A DNA stretch of 19,478 bases from DASUBV01 sp035763085 (GTDB lineage Bacteria; Actinomycetota; Actinomycetes; Streptosporangiales; Streptosporangiaceae). Positions 1-6,435 of this stretch are shown here, in pieces (the stretch's first letter is position 1; every line of letters starts with the position of its first letter). The position numbers and the translations under genes were made by a program. The notes under the pieces are model-generated. The model saw nothing but the letters and a program-made list of their open reading frames with translations, had not been told where the DNA came from and ran no database searches. The stretch lies in NCBI GenBank assembly GCA_035763085.1, contig DASUBV010000160.1, forward strand, positions 1 through 19,478, read 5' to 3'.

Positions 1-929
1 TCGGCTGGCCCTTCGTCGCCGAGGGCATCCCAGGGGCGGCGCGGGACCGCGGCGGCGCTGCCCTCCGGGCAGTGCGCCCGGTAGTCACACCAGCCGCACC
101 AGGTTCCGGGCCGCGGCGGGAACGTCTGGTCACTGCGGTCCGGAGCAGCCGCATCCCGGTACCGCTCATCGGCTTCGGCGCACTCGGCGGCAATGTCCTC
201 CGCCCGCGCCAGCTGCCGGGCCAGTGACGCCTCGGTGTGCTCCCAGGCCAGTACCCGCCCGGTGGGCAGGTGATGCAGCTCGACCCGGCGGCAGGGCCTG
301 CGCATCACCCGCTCGGCAGCGAGTGCGTACAGGGCCAGCGGCAGCGAGCTGCGGGCGTCATCGACGGTCAGCACGTGCCGGCCCGTCTTGTAGTCGACCA
401 CGACCAGCCCGCCCCGGTCGGCCGGTCCCGCCTGGTCATCGGCGGCACCGTCATCAGCAGCAGCGCCGGCCGGTCCCGTTTCGTATCGCCGTGGCCGGTC
501 GTCCAGCCGGTCGATCCGGCCGGAGACGGCGATCTGGCTGGTCCGGGTGGCCACCGTCCGCTCGACGCCGAGCGGCTCGCGGTCGGGGTCCAGGCCGGCC
601 ACGTAGCGCTCGACGATGTCGCGCCAGCGCCGCCGGAAGGCCGAGCTCTGGGCATCGGTGGCGAAGCCCTCGGTCAGCCAGCCGCGCTCCAGCAGGTCGC
701 CGGCGGCGGTCACGGTGCGCTCCCGGCGCGGCAGCCGCCACCAGCCAGCCAGCGCGTTGTGCACGCTGGCACCCAGGCTGTTGTGCGCCCAGGGCGGGCC
801 CTTGGGCGGCGCGGGCCGGTCCAGGTAGGTCATCCGGTACCGGCGCGGGCAGTCCAGCCAGGTACTGAGCCGGGTGGGCGTGCACGCGTACAGCCGGCGC
901 GGCATGCCCTCGAATCCGAGCTGCTCCAC
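1..929 (-). CDS. RecB-family PD-(D/E)XK nuclease with Fe-S cysteines (3' end outside window)
   Basis: The minus-strand frame is open from a GTG at 929 to the window edge (309 codons) and carries the marks of a RecB-like PD-(D/E)XK (PDDEXK_1) nuclease. Visible motifs are CPRRY with Cys27, SGRIDRLD with Asp140, VVDYKTG with Asp179 and Lys181, and a Cys cluster WCGWCDYRAHCPEG with Cys278, Cys281 and Cys287. One N-terminal Cys plus three C-terminal Cys is the AddB/Cas4-type 4Fe-4S arrangement. Such proteins act on DNA ends; the actual role is unknown, and mycobacteria carry comparable single-domain proteins. An Ala/Asp/Gly-rich linker (about residues 145-173) separates the catalytic Asp140 and Asp179 motifs. 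A GGAG motif overlaps the stop of the upstream hydrolase gene, 6 bp away, so the two are probably cotranscribed. ATG at 905 is a weaker alternative start because it is only just upstream of the first Cys. Confidence 0.85.
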   Translation of the reverse strand, partial: MEQLGFEGMPRRLYACTPTRLSTWLDCPRRYRMTYLDRPAPPKGPPWAHNSLGASVHNALAGWWRLPRRERTVTAAGDLLERGWLTEGFATDAQSSAFRRRWRDIVERYVAGLDPDREPLGVERTVATRTSQIAVSGRIDRLDDRPRRYETGPAGAAADDGAADDQAGPADRGGLVVVDYKTGRHVLTVDDARSSLPLALYALAAERVMRRPCRRVELHHLPTGRVLAWEHTEASLARQLARAEDIAAECAEADERYRDAAAPDRSDQTFPPRPGTWCGWCDYRAHCPEGSAAAVPRRPWDALGDEGPA

Positions 930-935
930 CTGCCG

Positions 936-1550
936 TTACTCCGCGACGGCCGGCCCGGCCGCCACCCAGGAGTCGAAGCTCTTCTCCGCGGCGGCCACCG
1001 TCGTCTCCGCGCCGTGGCCGGGCAGCACCCGGGTCGACGGCGGCAGGGTCAGCACCTGACCGCCGATCGAGCTGAGCTGGCGCGGGAAGTCCGGGTAGCC
1101 GTCCGCGCGGGCGACCGGGCCGTCCGCCGACAGCACGTCGCCGGCGAACACCACGTCGAGGTCCTCGCAGTACAGGCACACCGAGCCGGGGCTGTGGCCG
1201 GGCGCGTGCAGCACCTCCAGCTTGACCCCGGCGACCTCGAAGGCGCCGCCGTCCTCCATCTCGATGTCCGGGTCCTCGTCGTGGACCTCGCGCCACAGCA
1301 CCAGGTCGCGGGCGTGCAGCGCGACGGGCGCCTCGTCCCGCCCGGCCACTGCCAGCGCCGCGGTCGTGTGGCCCGCATGTCCGTGCGTGCAGATGACGGC
1401 GAGGATCTCGCGCTCCCCGACCTTCTCCAGCACGGCAGCGGCATCGGTGCCGGGGTCGACGACGATGACCTCCTCGTCGTCTCCGACAATCCACGCGGTG
1501 GCGGCCTCGTCGGCGGGCCTGCCGGTCACGCTCTCGATCCGGGCTTCCAT
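936..1550 (-). CDS. Metallo-beta-lactamase-fold hydrolase (glyoxalase II-like)
   Basis: This 204-aa protein has the core of the glyoxalase II-like metallo-beta-lactamase family. Visible parts are a Thr-His-Gly-His-Ala-Gly-His motif at 55-61, APGHSPGS with His119, FAGDVLSADG with Asp138, and LPGHG with His179. The family hydrolyses thioesters such as S-lactoyl-glutathione analogues, or related esters, in the cytoplasm with two metal ions; the substrate here cannot be told. The usual motif is HxHxDH; here the Asp is replaced by Gly60, which removes a ligand of the second metal. The ATG at 1550 has an upstream AGGAAAGG. The gene is followed after 6 bp by the RecB-like gene, so they probably form a two-gene unit. 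Fold assignment is secure, activity is not. Confidence 0.88.
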   Translation of the reverse strand: MEARIESVTGRPADEAATAWIVGDDEEVIVVDPGTDAAAVLEKVGEREILAVICTHGHAGHTTAALAVAGRDEAPVALHARDLVLWREVHDEDPDIEMEDGGAFEVAGVKLEVLHAPGHSPGSVCLYCEDLDVVFAGDVLSADGPVARADGYPDFPRQLSSIGGQVLTLPPSTRVLPGHGAETTVAAAEKSFDSWVAAGPAVAE

Positions 1551-1685
1551 CCAGCTGCTGCCTTTCCTGGCTAGCTGTCACAACGGGTTCACTGCAACTT
1601 AGCTCTGCGCCACGATAGTGCCGGCCGCGCCGATGACGAGCCGAACGCGATGGCCGGCCGCAGCAGGCTCAGTCCCGCCGGGCAG

Positions 1686-1707
1686 AACCCGGCCGGGAAA
1701 CCGGGTT
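1686..1707 (-). terminator. Hairpin at the 3' end of the PHP gene
   Basis: A 7-bp perfect inverted repeat (AACCCGG / CCGGGTT) with an 8-nt loop lies directly after the PHP stop codon and overlaps its last base. There is no U-tract, so it may be a terminator of the U-poor actinobacterial kind or only a 3'-end stabiliser. Confidence 0.35.
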
Positions 1708-2597
1708 CACCCGGTCACCGGCCGGGCTCCGGTGGCCCGCCCGGCCAGCGCCGCGTAGCTGCCCGGCGGCGCGATCTCGGTGCCGATCCGGAAGCCGGTC
1801 AGCGCGCCGTGGTCGTCGCTGCCGCCCGACGGCACCAGGCCCAGCGAGGCGGCCAGCTCCTGCAGCCGGGCACGCTGCCCGGCATCCTGCTGCGGGTGGT
1901 TGACCTCCACGCCGGCCAGCCCGGCCGCGGCCAGGTCCGCGAGTACCTCATCGGGGATCTGCCAGCCGCGGGCCGCGCCGCGCGGGTGCGCCAGCACGGT
2001 CACCCCGCCCGCGGCGCGCACCAGCGCCACCGCGCGCACCGGGTCCAGCGCGTACCGGGTCACGTGGGCCCGGCCGCCGGCGCCGATCCACTCCGGCGTG
2101 AACGCGTCAGCCGGGGTGGCTACCACCCCGGCGGCGGCCAGCGCGCGGGCGATGTGCGGGCGGCCGACCACTCCGTCGCCGGCGATCTGCGTCACCTGAT
2201 CCCAGGTCACCGGGGCACCCAGCTCGGCCAGCCGGCTGACCATCGCACGGGCCCTGGCCACCCGGCTGTCCCGGATGGCCGCCATCTCGGCGGCCAGCTC
2301 GGCGTCCGCCGGGTCGAACAGGTAGGCCAGCACGTGCACGCTGTGCCCGGCCAGCCGGCAGGACAGCTCCATGCCGGGCAGCAAAGTGAGCCCGGGCGGC
2401 AGCGCCGCGGCGGCCTCGGCGTGCCCGGCGACAGTGTCGTGGTCGGTCAGCGCGATGACATCCAGGCCCGCCGCGGCGGCCCTGGCCATCACCTCCGCCG
2501 GCGAGGTCGTCCCGTCCGAGGCGGTGCTGTGACTGTGCAGGTCGGCACGCAGGCTGGCGTGCGATGCGGTCTGGTTTGGCCCGGTGTTTTCCACCAC
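1707..2597 (-). CDS. PHP-domain phosphoesterase (YciV/TrpH-like)
   Basis: This 296-aa protein has all the PHP metal motifs in order: DLHSHS (His21, His23) with Asp28, LTDHDT (Asp52, His53), GMELS (Glu78), His86/His89, GRPHIA (His149), VLAHPRG (His205) and GGSDDHG (Asp262/263, His264). Members of this single-domain group (YciV/RNase AM, TrpH) are metal-dependent phosphoesterases acting on short RNA 5' ends or on 3',5'-bisphosphonucleotides; which one applies here cannot be read from sequence. The frame stays open far upstream, but that part overlaps the DUF6758 gene and is not protein-like. I chose the GTG at 2597, 11 bp after the DUF6758 stop, with AGGG 9 nt upstream; a second GTG at 2594 is equally possible. 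The gene is probably cotranscribed with DUF6758. Confidence 0.85.
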   Translation of the reverse strand: MVENTGPNQTASHASLRADLHSHSTASDGTTSPAEVMARAAAAGLDVIALTDHDTVAGHAEAAAALPPGLTLLPGMELSCRLAGHSVHVLAYLFDPADAELAAEMAAIRDSRVARARAMVSRLAELGAPVTWDQVTQIAGDGVVGRPHIARALAAAGVVATPADAFTPEWIGAGGRAHVTRYALDPVRAVALVRAAGGVTVLAHPRGAARGWQIPDEVLADLAAAGLAGVEVNHPQQDAGQRARLQELAASLGLVPSGGSDDHGALTGFRIGTEIAPPGSYAALAGRATGARPVTG

Positions 2598-2608
2598 GGG
2601 CCGACACC

Positions 2609-3241
2609 CTAGCCGGGCAGCTGCGGCGATGGCGCGCCGAACGGCAGGTCCAGGTCCTGCCCGGGGTCTCGCAGGTCCCTGACCTGCATCGGCTCGACCA
2701 GCATGACGCCGGCGGTGTCGGGCCACAGCACCAGCCACAGCCAGGTGCCCATGACCTCGCCCGCGAACGCGGCCCGGCCAGGCGCCTCGACGTGCCACAA
2801 CGGCAGCTCGTGATGGCCGTAGCGGACGGTGGCGTCGGGCGGTCCGGCGGCGAAGTGCGCGCCGGGGTCGGGGCCGGCCAGGCCCGCGAACCGGGCACCG
2901 AGGCCGACGCACGGGCCCTCGGAGATGACCATCATCTCGCCGGGCCCGCCCACCGGGTTCGGCCCGGACAGCGCCACCGCGCAGCCCTGCGTGCCGGTGC
3001 GCTCATCGCCGGCTCCGGCGAAGCCGGTGACCAGCCAGCCGGGCGGCAGCGGCCAGGGCAGCCAGACCGGCACCCGGGTCCCGCGCAGCAGGCCGACCAG
3101 CCCCGCCCTGGACGGGCTGAGCGCGGGCCGCAGCGGGTAGACCTCGCCATGCTGGTCGCAGTGCCAGGAGCTGGACCAGATGGTCGGGCTGCGCAGCACC
3201 GCACCGCAGCGCGGGCAGGTCGGGTCGGCCTTGATGCTCAA
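2609..3241 (-). CDS. DUF6758 family zinc-ribbon protein
   Basis: This protein of about 210 aa matches the actinobacterial DUF6758 family as I remember it: an N-terminal CPRCG plus HCDQHG zinc-ribbon-like pair, VPVWLPWPLPPGWLVTG, then GLGARFAGLAGPDPG, PLWHVEAPGRAAFAGEV and GTWLWLVLWPDTAGVML, ending in a DLRDPG segment. Its function is unknown; it is predicted soluble and cytoplasmic. The start is uncertain. A TTG at 3241 sits 5 nt after GGGGAGG and gives the family's short lead into the first Cys. A GTG at 3247 abuts that same motif and is too close to use it. The frame continues to 3343 but would then overlap the divergent Nudix gene. It sits 11 bp before the PHP gene, probably in one operon. 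Confidence 0.82.
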   Translation of the reverse strand: MSIKADPTCPRCGAVLRSPTIWSSSWHCDQHGEVYPLRPALSPSRAGLVGLLRGTRVPVWLPWPLPPGWLVTGFAGAGDERTGTQGCAVALSGPNPVGGPGEMMVISEGPCVGLGARFAGLAGPDPGAHFAAGPPDATVRYGHHELPLWHVEAPGRAAFAGEVMGTWLWLVLWPDTAGVMLVEPMQVRDLRDPGQDLDLPFGAPSPQLPG

Positions 3242-3263
3242 CCGCACCTCCCCGCTGGCGGCG

Positions 3264-3269
3264 ATATTA
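3264..3269 (-). promoter_or_regulatory. Candidate -10 box of the DUF6758-PHP operon
   Basis: TAATAT on the minus strand, an unusually AT-rich hexamer in this DNA, would place the transcript start near 3257, about 16 nt before the TTG at 3241, with the ribosome site in between. A TTGGCG lies 20 nt upstream, which is longer than a normal spacer, so the -35 is doubtful. Confidence 0.35.
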
Positions 3270-3284
3270 GGGATAACCTGCTCA

Positions 3285-3296
3285 GTTGGCGCCAAC
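3285..3296. promoter_or_regulatory. 12-bp perfect palindrome in a divergent promoter region
   Basis: GTTGGCGCCAAC is a perfect 12-bp palindrome in the 87-bp gap between the divergent DUF6758 and Nudix genes. It overlaps the region where both promoters should lie, so it could be an operator. No cognate regulator is visible nearby. Confidence 0.3.
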
Positions 3297-3328
3297 GGTA
3301 AACGCTGCGGCAGACGAGCTGGAGGGGC

Positions 3329-3745
3329 ATGAACGGCACGCAACGGGTCCCCTGCGTCGGCGCGGTCATCCGCGATGACGCCGGGCGGATGCTGCTGATA
3401 CTGCGGCGAAACGAGCCGGGCGCCGGGCTGTGGTCGATCCCCGGCGGGCGGATCGAGCCCGGCGAGACCGACGAGCAGGCCGTGGTGCGCGAGGTCGGGG
3501 AGGAGACCGCGCTCGTGGTGCGGTGCGGTGCCCTGCTGGGCTCGGTCGAGCGGCCCGGGCTGCCGCCGGGAACGGTCATCGACATCCGGGACTACGCCGC
3601 GGTCGTCACCGGCGGCGAGCTAGCGGCCGGCGACGACGCGGCCGCCGCCCGGTGGGCCACCGCGGGCGAGATCGCCGAGCTGGAGGCAGCCGGGCAGCTG
3701 GTCCCCGGCCTGCTCGCGGCGCTGCGCTCGTGGGGTGCTGGCTAG
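3329..3745 (+). CDS. Nudix hydrolase
   Basis: This 138-aa protein has a complete Nudix box starting at GGRIEPGETDEQ and ending in REVGEET, matching Gx5Ex7REUxEExGU except that the final Gly is Ala. The Nudix fold hydrolyses a nucleoside diphosphate linked to another group, using Mg2+ held by the Glu residues of the box; substrates range from mutagenic nucleotides to ADP-ribose and cannot be told here. The ATG has GGAGGGG shortly upstream. The gene diverges from DUF6758 and converges on the CoA-ester lyase gene, with only 17 bp between the two stops. Confidence 0.9.
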   Translation: MNGTQRVPCVGAVIRDDAGRMLLILRRNEPGAGLWSIPGGRIEPGETDEQAVVREVGEETALVVRCGALLGSVERPGLPPGTVIDIRDYAAVVTGGELAAGDDAAAARWATAGEIAELEAAGQLVPGLLAALRSWGAG

Positions 3746-3763
3746 CCTCAGGGCGGGGAGGCT
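3744..3763. terminator. Hairpin filling the Nudix/lyase convergent gap
   Basis: AGCCTC and GAGGCT form a 6-bp inverted repeat with an 8-nt loop. It spans the 17-bp gap and touches both stop codons. It could stop transcription in both directions, though the stem is short and lacks a U-tract. Confidence 0.3.
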
Positions 3764-4713
3764 CAGCTGCCGGGACGGAACTCGCGGGTGCGCTGCAGGC
3801 CGGCCGCGCGGCCGCGGGCGGCGGCGACCAGGGCCAGCTTGCGCGAGGCCTCGTCGATCATCGCGCCGTCCAGCAGCGCGGCACCCTTCCCGGCTCCGGC
3901 GTAGTAGTCGCAGGCGGCCAGGATCAGCTCGGCCCTGTCGTACTCCTCCTGGCCCGGCGAGAACGCCGCGTTGACGATGTCGACCTGGCCCGGGTGCACG
4001 ACCCACTTGCCGTCATAGCCGAGCGCGGCCGCGCTGGCCGCGCTGCGCTCCAGGCCGGCGGCATCGCCGATGGCCGCGAACGGGCCGTCGATGGCCTGCA
4101 GGCCGGCGCTGCGCGCCGCGACCAGGATCCGCAGCAGCGGGTAGTGAAACGCGTCACCCCCGGCGTACCCGGCTGGCTGCGCGCCGATCTCCAGCGACCG
4201 CATGCCGAGGCTGGCCATGAAGTCAGCCGGGCCGAAGACCAGCGCTTCCAGCCGCGGTGAGGCGGCCGCGATCTGGTCCGCCGCGGCCAGCCCGGCGGCG
4301 TCCTCGATCTGCGCCTCGATGCCGATCGCGCCCGCCGGGTAGCCCATCGCCTGCTCGACCTGCGACAGCAGCAGGTCCAGCCAACGGACGCCGGCCGGGC
4401 CGGTCACCTTGGGCAGCACGATGGTGTCCAGGCAGTCCCCGGCCTGCTCAGCCACGTCGATCACGTCGCGGTAGGCCCAGCCGGTCGTGACATCGTTGAC
4501 CCGCACGGCCCGCACCCGGCCGCCCCAGTCGCCCGCGCGCAGCGCAGCGGCTACTGCCGCCCGGGCGTCGGCCTTCTGCGCCGGCGCTACCGAGTCCTCC
4601 AGGTCCAGCATGATTTCGTCGGCGGCGAGCTGCCGGGCCTTGGCCAGGAACCGCTGGCTGCTGCCAGGGACGGCCAGGCAGGTCCGGCGGGCCCGGGATG
4701 CGCGGGTGCTCAC
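3763..4713 (-). CDS. HpcH/HpaI-family CoA-ester lyase (CitE-like)
   Basis: This 316-aa protein belongs to the CitE / malyl-CoA lyase branch of the HpcH/HpaI aldolase family, whose length it matches. Visible motifs are CLAVPGSS (12-19), DEIMLDLEDSV (32-42), VRVND with Arg71, IEAQIED with Glu133 and Glu137, GPADF with Asp164, and YDGKWVVHPGQ (233-243). The Glu and Asp bind Mg2+ and the Arg contacts the acyl-CoA carbonyl. Such enzymes cleave or form malyl-CoA, citramalyl-CoA or related CoA esters in the cytoplasm; stand-alone CitE-like proteins need no citrate lyase alpha or gamma subunit, and none is present. The start is GTG 4713, lying 6 nt after a TACGCT box, so the mRNA is probably leaderless. 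Upstream codons in the same frame overlap mrp and are not real. Confidence 0.88.
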   Translation of the reverse strand: MSTRASRARRTCLAVPGSSQRFLAKARQLAADEIMLDLEDSVAPAQKADARAAVAAALRAGDWGGRVRAVRVNDVTTGWAYRDVIDVAEQAGDCLDTIVLPKVTGPAGVRWLDLLLSQVEQAMGYPAGAIGIEAQIEDAAGLAAADQIAAASPRLEALVFGPADFMASLGMRSLEIGAQPAGYAGGDAFHYPLLRILVAARSAGLQAIDGPFAAIGDAAGLERSAASAAALGYDGKWVVHPGQVDIVNAAFSPGQEEYDRAELILAACDYYAGAGKGAALLDGAMIDEASRKLALVAAARGRAAGLQRTREFRPGS

Positions 4714-4719
4714 GCCCTG

Positions 4720-4725
4720 AGCGTA
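4720..4725 (-). promoter_or_regulatory. Leaderless-type -10 box of the CoA-ester lyase gene
   Basis: TACGCT fits the actinobacterial TANNNT -10 pattern and ends 6 nt before the GTG start at 4713, so transcription would begin at the start codon itself. No Shine-Dalgarno sequence is present, which agrees with a leaderless mRNA. No -35 box is evident. Confidence 0.55.
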
Positions 4726-4758
4726 GCCGCCGGCACCGGGGCAGTGCCGCTGCCGCCG

Positions 4759-4764
4759 TAGCAT
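4759..4764 (+). promoter_or_regulatory. mrp: Leaderless-type -10 box of mrp
   Basis: TAGCAT fits TANNNT and ends exactly 6 nt before the ATG at 4771, again implying a leaderless mRNA. It mirrors the box of the divergent lyase gene within a 57-bp gap. Confidence 0.55.
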
Positions 4765-4770
4765 GGGGCC

Positions 4771-5913
4771 ATGTCCAACCCACCGCCGACCGTCGAGCAG
4801 GTCACCCAGGCGCTCGCGGGCGTGAACGACCCGGAAATTCACCGCCCGATCACCGAGCTGGGCATGGTGAAAGACGTTCAGGTCGCGCCCGACGGGACCG
4901 TCCGGGTCGACATCTGGCTGACCGTGGCCGGCTGCCCGCTGCGGGACACCATCAACCGCGACGTGCAGGGCGCGGTCAGCGCGCTGCCGGGGGTCAGCCG
5001 GGTCCGCGTCGAGCTCGACGTCATGAGCGAGGAGCAGCGCCGCGAGCTGCAGACCCGGCTGCGCGGGGCCAGCGGCAAGGCCGAGCGGGAGATCCCGTTC
5101 GCCAAGCCGGGCTCGCTGACCAGGGTCTACGCGATCGCCAGCGGCAAGGGCGGGGTCGGGAAGTCGTCGGTGACGGTCAACCTGGCCGTGGCGCTGGCCG
5201 CAGCCGGCCAGACGGTCGGGCTGCTGGACGCCGACATCTACGGGCACTCGGTGCCGCGCATGCTCGGCGTGACGGCCCGGCCGACGCAGGTCGAGCAGAT
5301 GATCATGCCGCCGGAGGTGCACGGGGTGCGGGCCATCTCCAGCGGGATGCTGAAGAAGGCCAATGAGCCGCTGCCGCTGCGCGGCCCGATCCTGCACCGG
5401 CTGCTGCAGCAGTTCCTGGCCGACGTGTTCTGGGGCGACCTGGATGTGCTGCTGATGGACCTGCCGCCGGGCACCGGCGACGTGGCGATCTCCTCGGCGC
5501 ACCTGATCCCGGGCTCCGAGCTGATCGTGGTCACCACCCCGCAGCTGGCCTCGTCCGAGGTCGCCGAGCGGGCCGGGTCGCTGGCCTCCCAGCTGCACCA
5601 GCAGGTGGCCGGGGTCATCGAGAACATGTCCTACCTGCCCTGCCCGCACTGCGGCGAGCGGGTGGAGGTCTTCGGCGCCGGCGGCGGCCAGGCCGTGGCG
5701 GACACCCTGTCGAAGATCACCGGTACGCCGGTGCCGCTGCTGGGCGAGATCCCGATCGACACCCGGCTGCGCGAGGCGGGCGATGCCGGCCAGCCCCTCG
5801 TGGTCTCGGCGCCGGACTCCCCGGCGGCCCTGGAGCTCAGGAAGATCGCCGAGCAGCTCGGCGGGCGGTCGCGCAGCCTGGCCGGGCGCCAGCTCGGCCT
5901 GACCCCGGTCTGA
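4771..5913 (+). CDS. mrp: Mrp/ApbC-type iron-sulfur cluster carrier ATPase
   Basis: This 380-aa protein has the two-part Mrp architecture. An N-terminal MIP18/DUF59 domain (about 1-90, with NDPEIHRPITELGMV and GCPL) is followed by a deviant-Walker P-loop ATPase: SGKGGVGKSS at 124-133, DADIYGHSVPRML, and LMDLPPGTGD at 228-237. CPHC at 291-294 is the paired Cys that binds a bridging 4Fe-4S cluster in the dimer. Mrp/ApbC/Nbp35 proteins carry and transfer Fe-S clusters to apo-proteins in the cytoplasm. The ATG has no Shine-Dalgarno and lies 6 nt after a -10-like box. It converges on tatB, the end of the sigE operon; mrp also lies near sigE in M. tuberculosis. Confidence 0.95.
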   Translation: MSNPPPTVEQVTQALAGVNDPEIHRPITELGMVKDVQVAPDGTVRVDIWLTVAGCPLRDTINRDVQGAVSALPGVSRVRVELDVMSEEQRRELQTRLRGASGKAEREIPFAKPGSLTRVYAIASGKGGVGKSSVTVNLAVALAAAGQTVGLLDADIYGHSVPRMLGVTARPTQVEQMIMPPEVHGVRAISSGMLKKANEPLPLRGPILHRLLQQFLADVFWGDLDVLLMDLPPGTGDVAISSAHLIPGSELIVVTTPQLASSEVAERAGSLASQLHQQVAGVIENMSYLPCPHCGERVEVFGAGGGQAVADTLSKITGTPVPLLGEIPIDTRLREAGDAGQPLVVSAPDSPAALELRKIAEQLGGRSRSLAGRQLGLTPV

Positions 5914-5941
5914 GCACGCCCGGCGCCGGCCCGCAGGCTCG

Positions 5942-5967
5942 GCCCGGTCCCCCGTCAGGGGCCGGGC
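5942..5967. terminator. Convergent terminator hairpin between mrp and tatB
   Basis: GCCCGG and CCGGGC flank a further CCCC/GGGG stem around a GTCA loop, giving about 10 GC pairs with a small bulge. It lies in the 58-bp gap between the convergent mrp and tatB stops, so it can serve both transcripts. It lacks a U-tract, as is common in high-GC actinobacteria. Confidence 0.5.
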
Positions 5968-5971
5968 GCGG

Positions 5972-6346
5972 TCAGGTGGCCTCGGCGTCGTAGGGCGGGC
6001 TCTCCCCCGGCGCCAGCAGGCCGGCCGCGTTCTGCCCGTCGGAGCCGGCGCCCAGGCCGGCGATCCCGGACCCGGACCCGGCGGCCGTGCTCGCCCCCCC
6101 GTCCTCGGCAGGCTCCAGCAGGTGCTTGCGGACGAAGTAGCGGGGGTTCAGTTCGTTGATGTCAAACTCGCTGAGCTCAGGAGGCAGGTGCTCCTGGAGG
6201 TCGGCGCGGGCACCCTCGGCCATCCGGCGGACCTCGCGCAGCGCGCGGCCCGCCTGCGCCGCCATCTTCGGCAGCTGGTCCGGCCCGAACACCACCAGGG
6301 CGATGACGGCCAGGACCGCGATCTTGACCAGGGACAAATCAAACAA
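5972..6346 (-). CDS. tatB: Sec-independent protein translocase subunit TatB
   Basis: This 124-aa protein starts with one membrane helix (about 5-20), then FGPDQLPK, the Tat hinge motif, and an amphipathic helix. The segment INELNPRYFVRKHLL (about 63-77) is typical of actinobacterial TatB, followed by a low-complexity Gly/Ala/Ser tail. TatB with TatC binds twin-arginine signal peptides at the membrane. Residue 8 is Lys, where the TatA/TatB family normally has Glu. The start is a TTG at 6346 with GGAG 7 nt upstream. It ends the sigE operon, as in M. tuberculosis (sigE-rseA-htrA-tatB). The gap to htrA is 89 bp. Confidence 0.9.
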   Translation of the reverse strand: MFDLSLVKIAVLAVIALVVFGPDQLPKMAAQAGRALREVRRMAEGARADLQEHLPPELSEFDINELNPRYFVRKHLLEPAEDGGASTAAGSGSGIAGLGAGSDGQNAAGLLAPGESPPYDAEAT

Positions 6347-6410
6347 CGGGCGCTCCAGCTAGCGATGGACCTCCTGAGCGTGCCGGTCCGCTGGAACCCA
6401 GGGTATGCCG

Positions 6411-6427
6411 CCGGGCGGCGAGCCCGG
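6411..6427 (-). terminator. Hairpin between htrA and tatB
   Basis: CCGGGC and GCCCGG form a 6-bp GC stem with a 5-nt loop, about 10 nt after the htrA stop. It could be a partial terminator or an RNA-processing site that lowers tatB expression relative to htrA. There is no U-tract. Confidence 0.35.
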
Positions 6428-6435
6428 AACCCCGG

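Noticed and set aside
237..1574. Long plus-strand open frame of 445 codons opposite the RecB-like and MBL genes
   Set aside because: Arg/Gly/Ala/Pro-biased translation with no recognisable motif; it is antisense to two genes with clear motifs and is expected in high-GC DNA.
4714..5649. Upstream 312-codon extension of the CoA-ester lyase frame
   Set aside because: It is antisense to mrp and low-complexity (His/Arg/Gly/Gln); the lyase similarity begins right at GTG 4713 after a -10 box.
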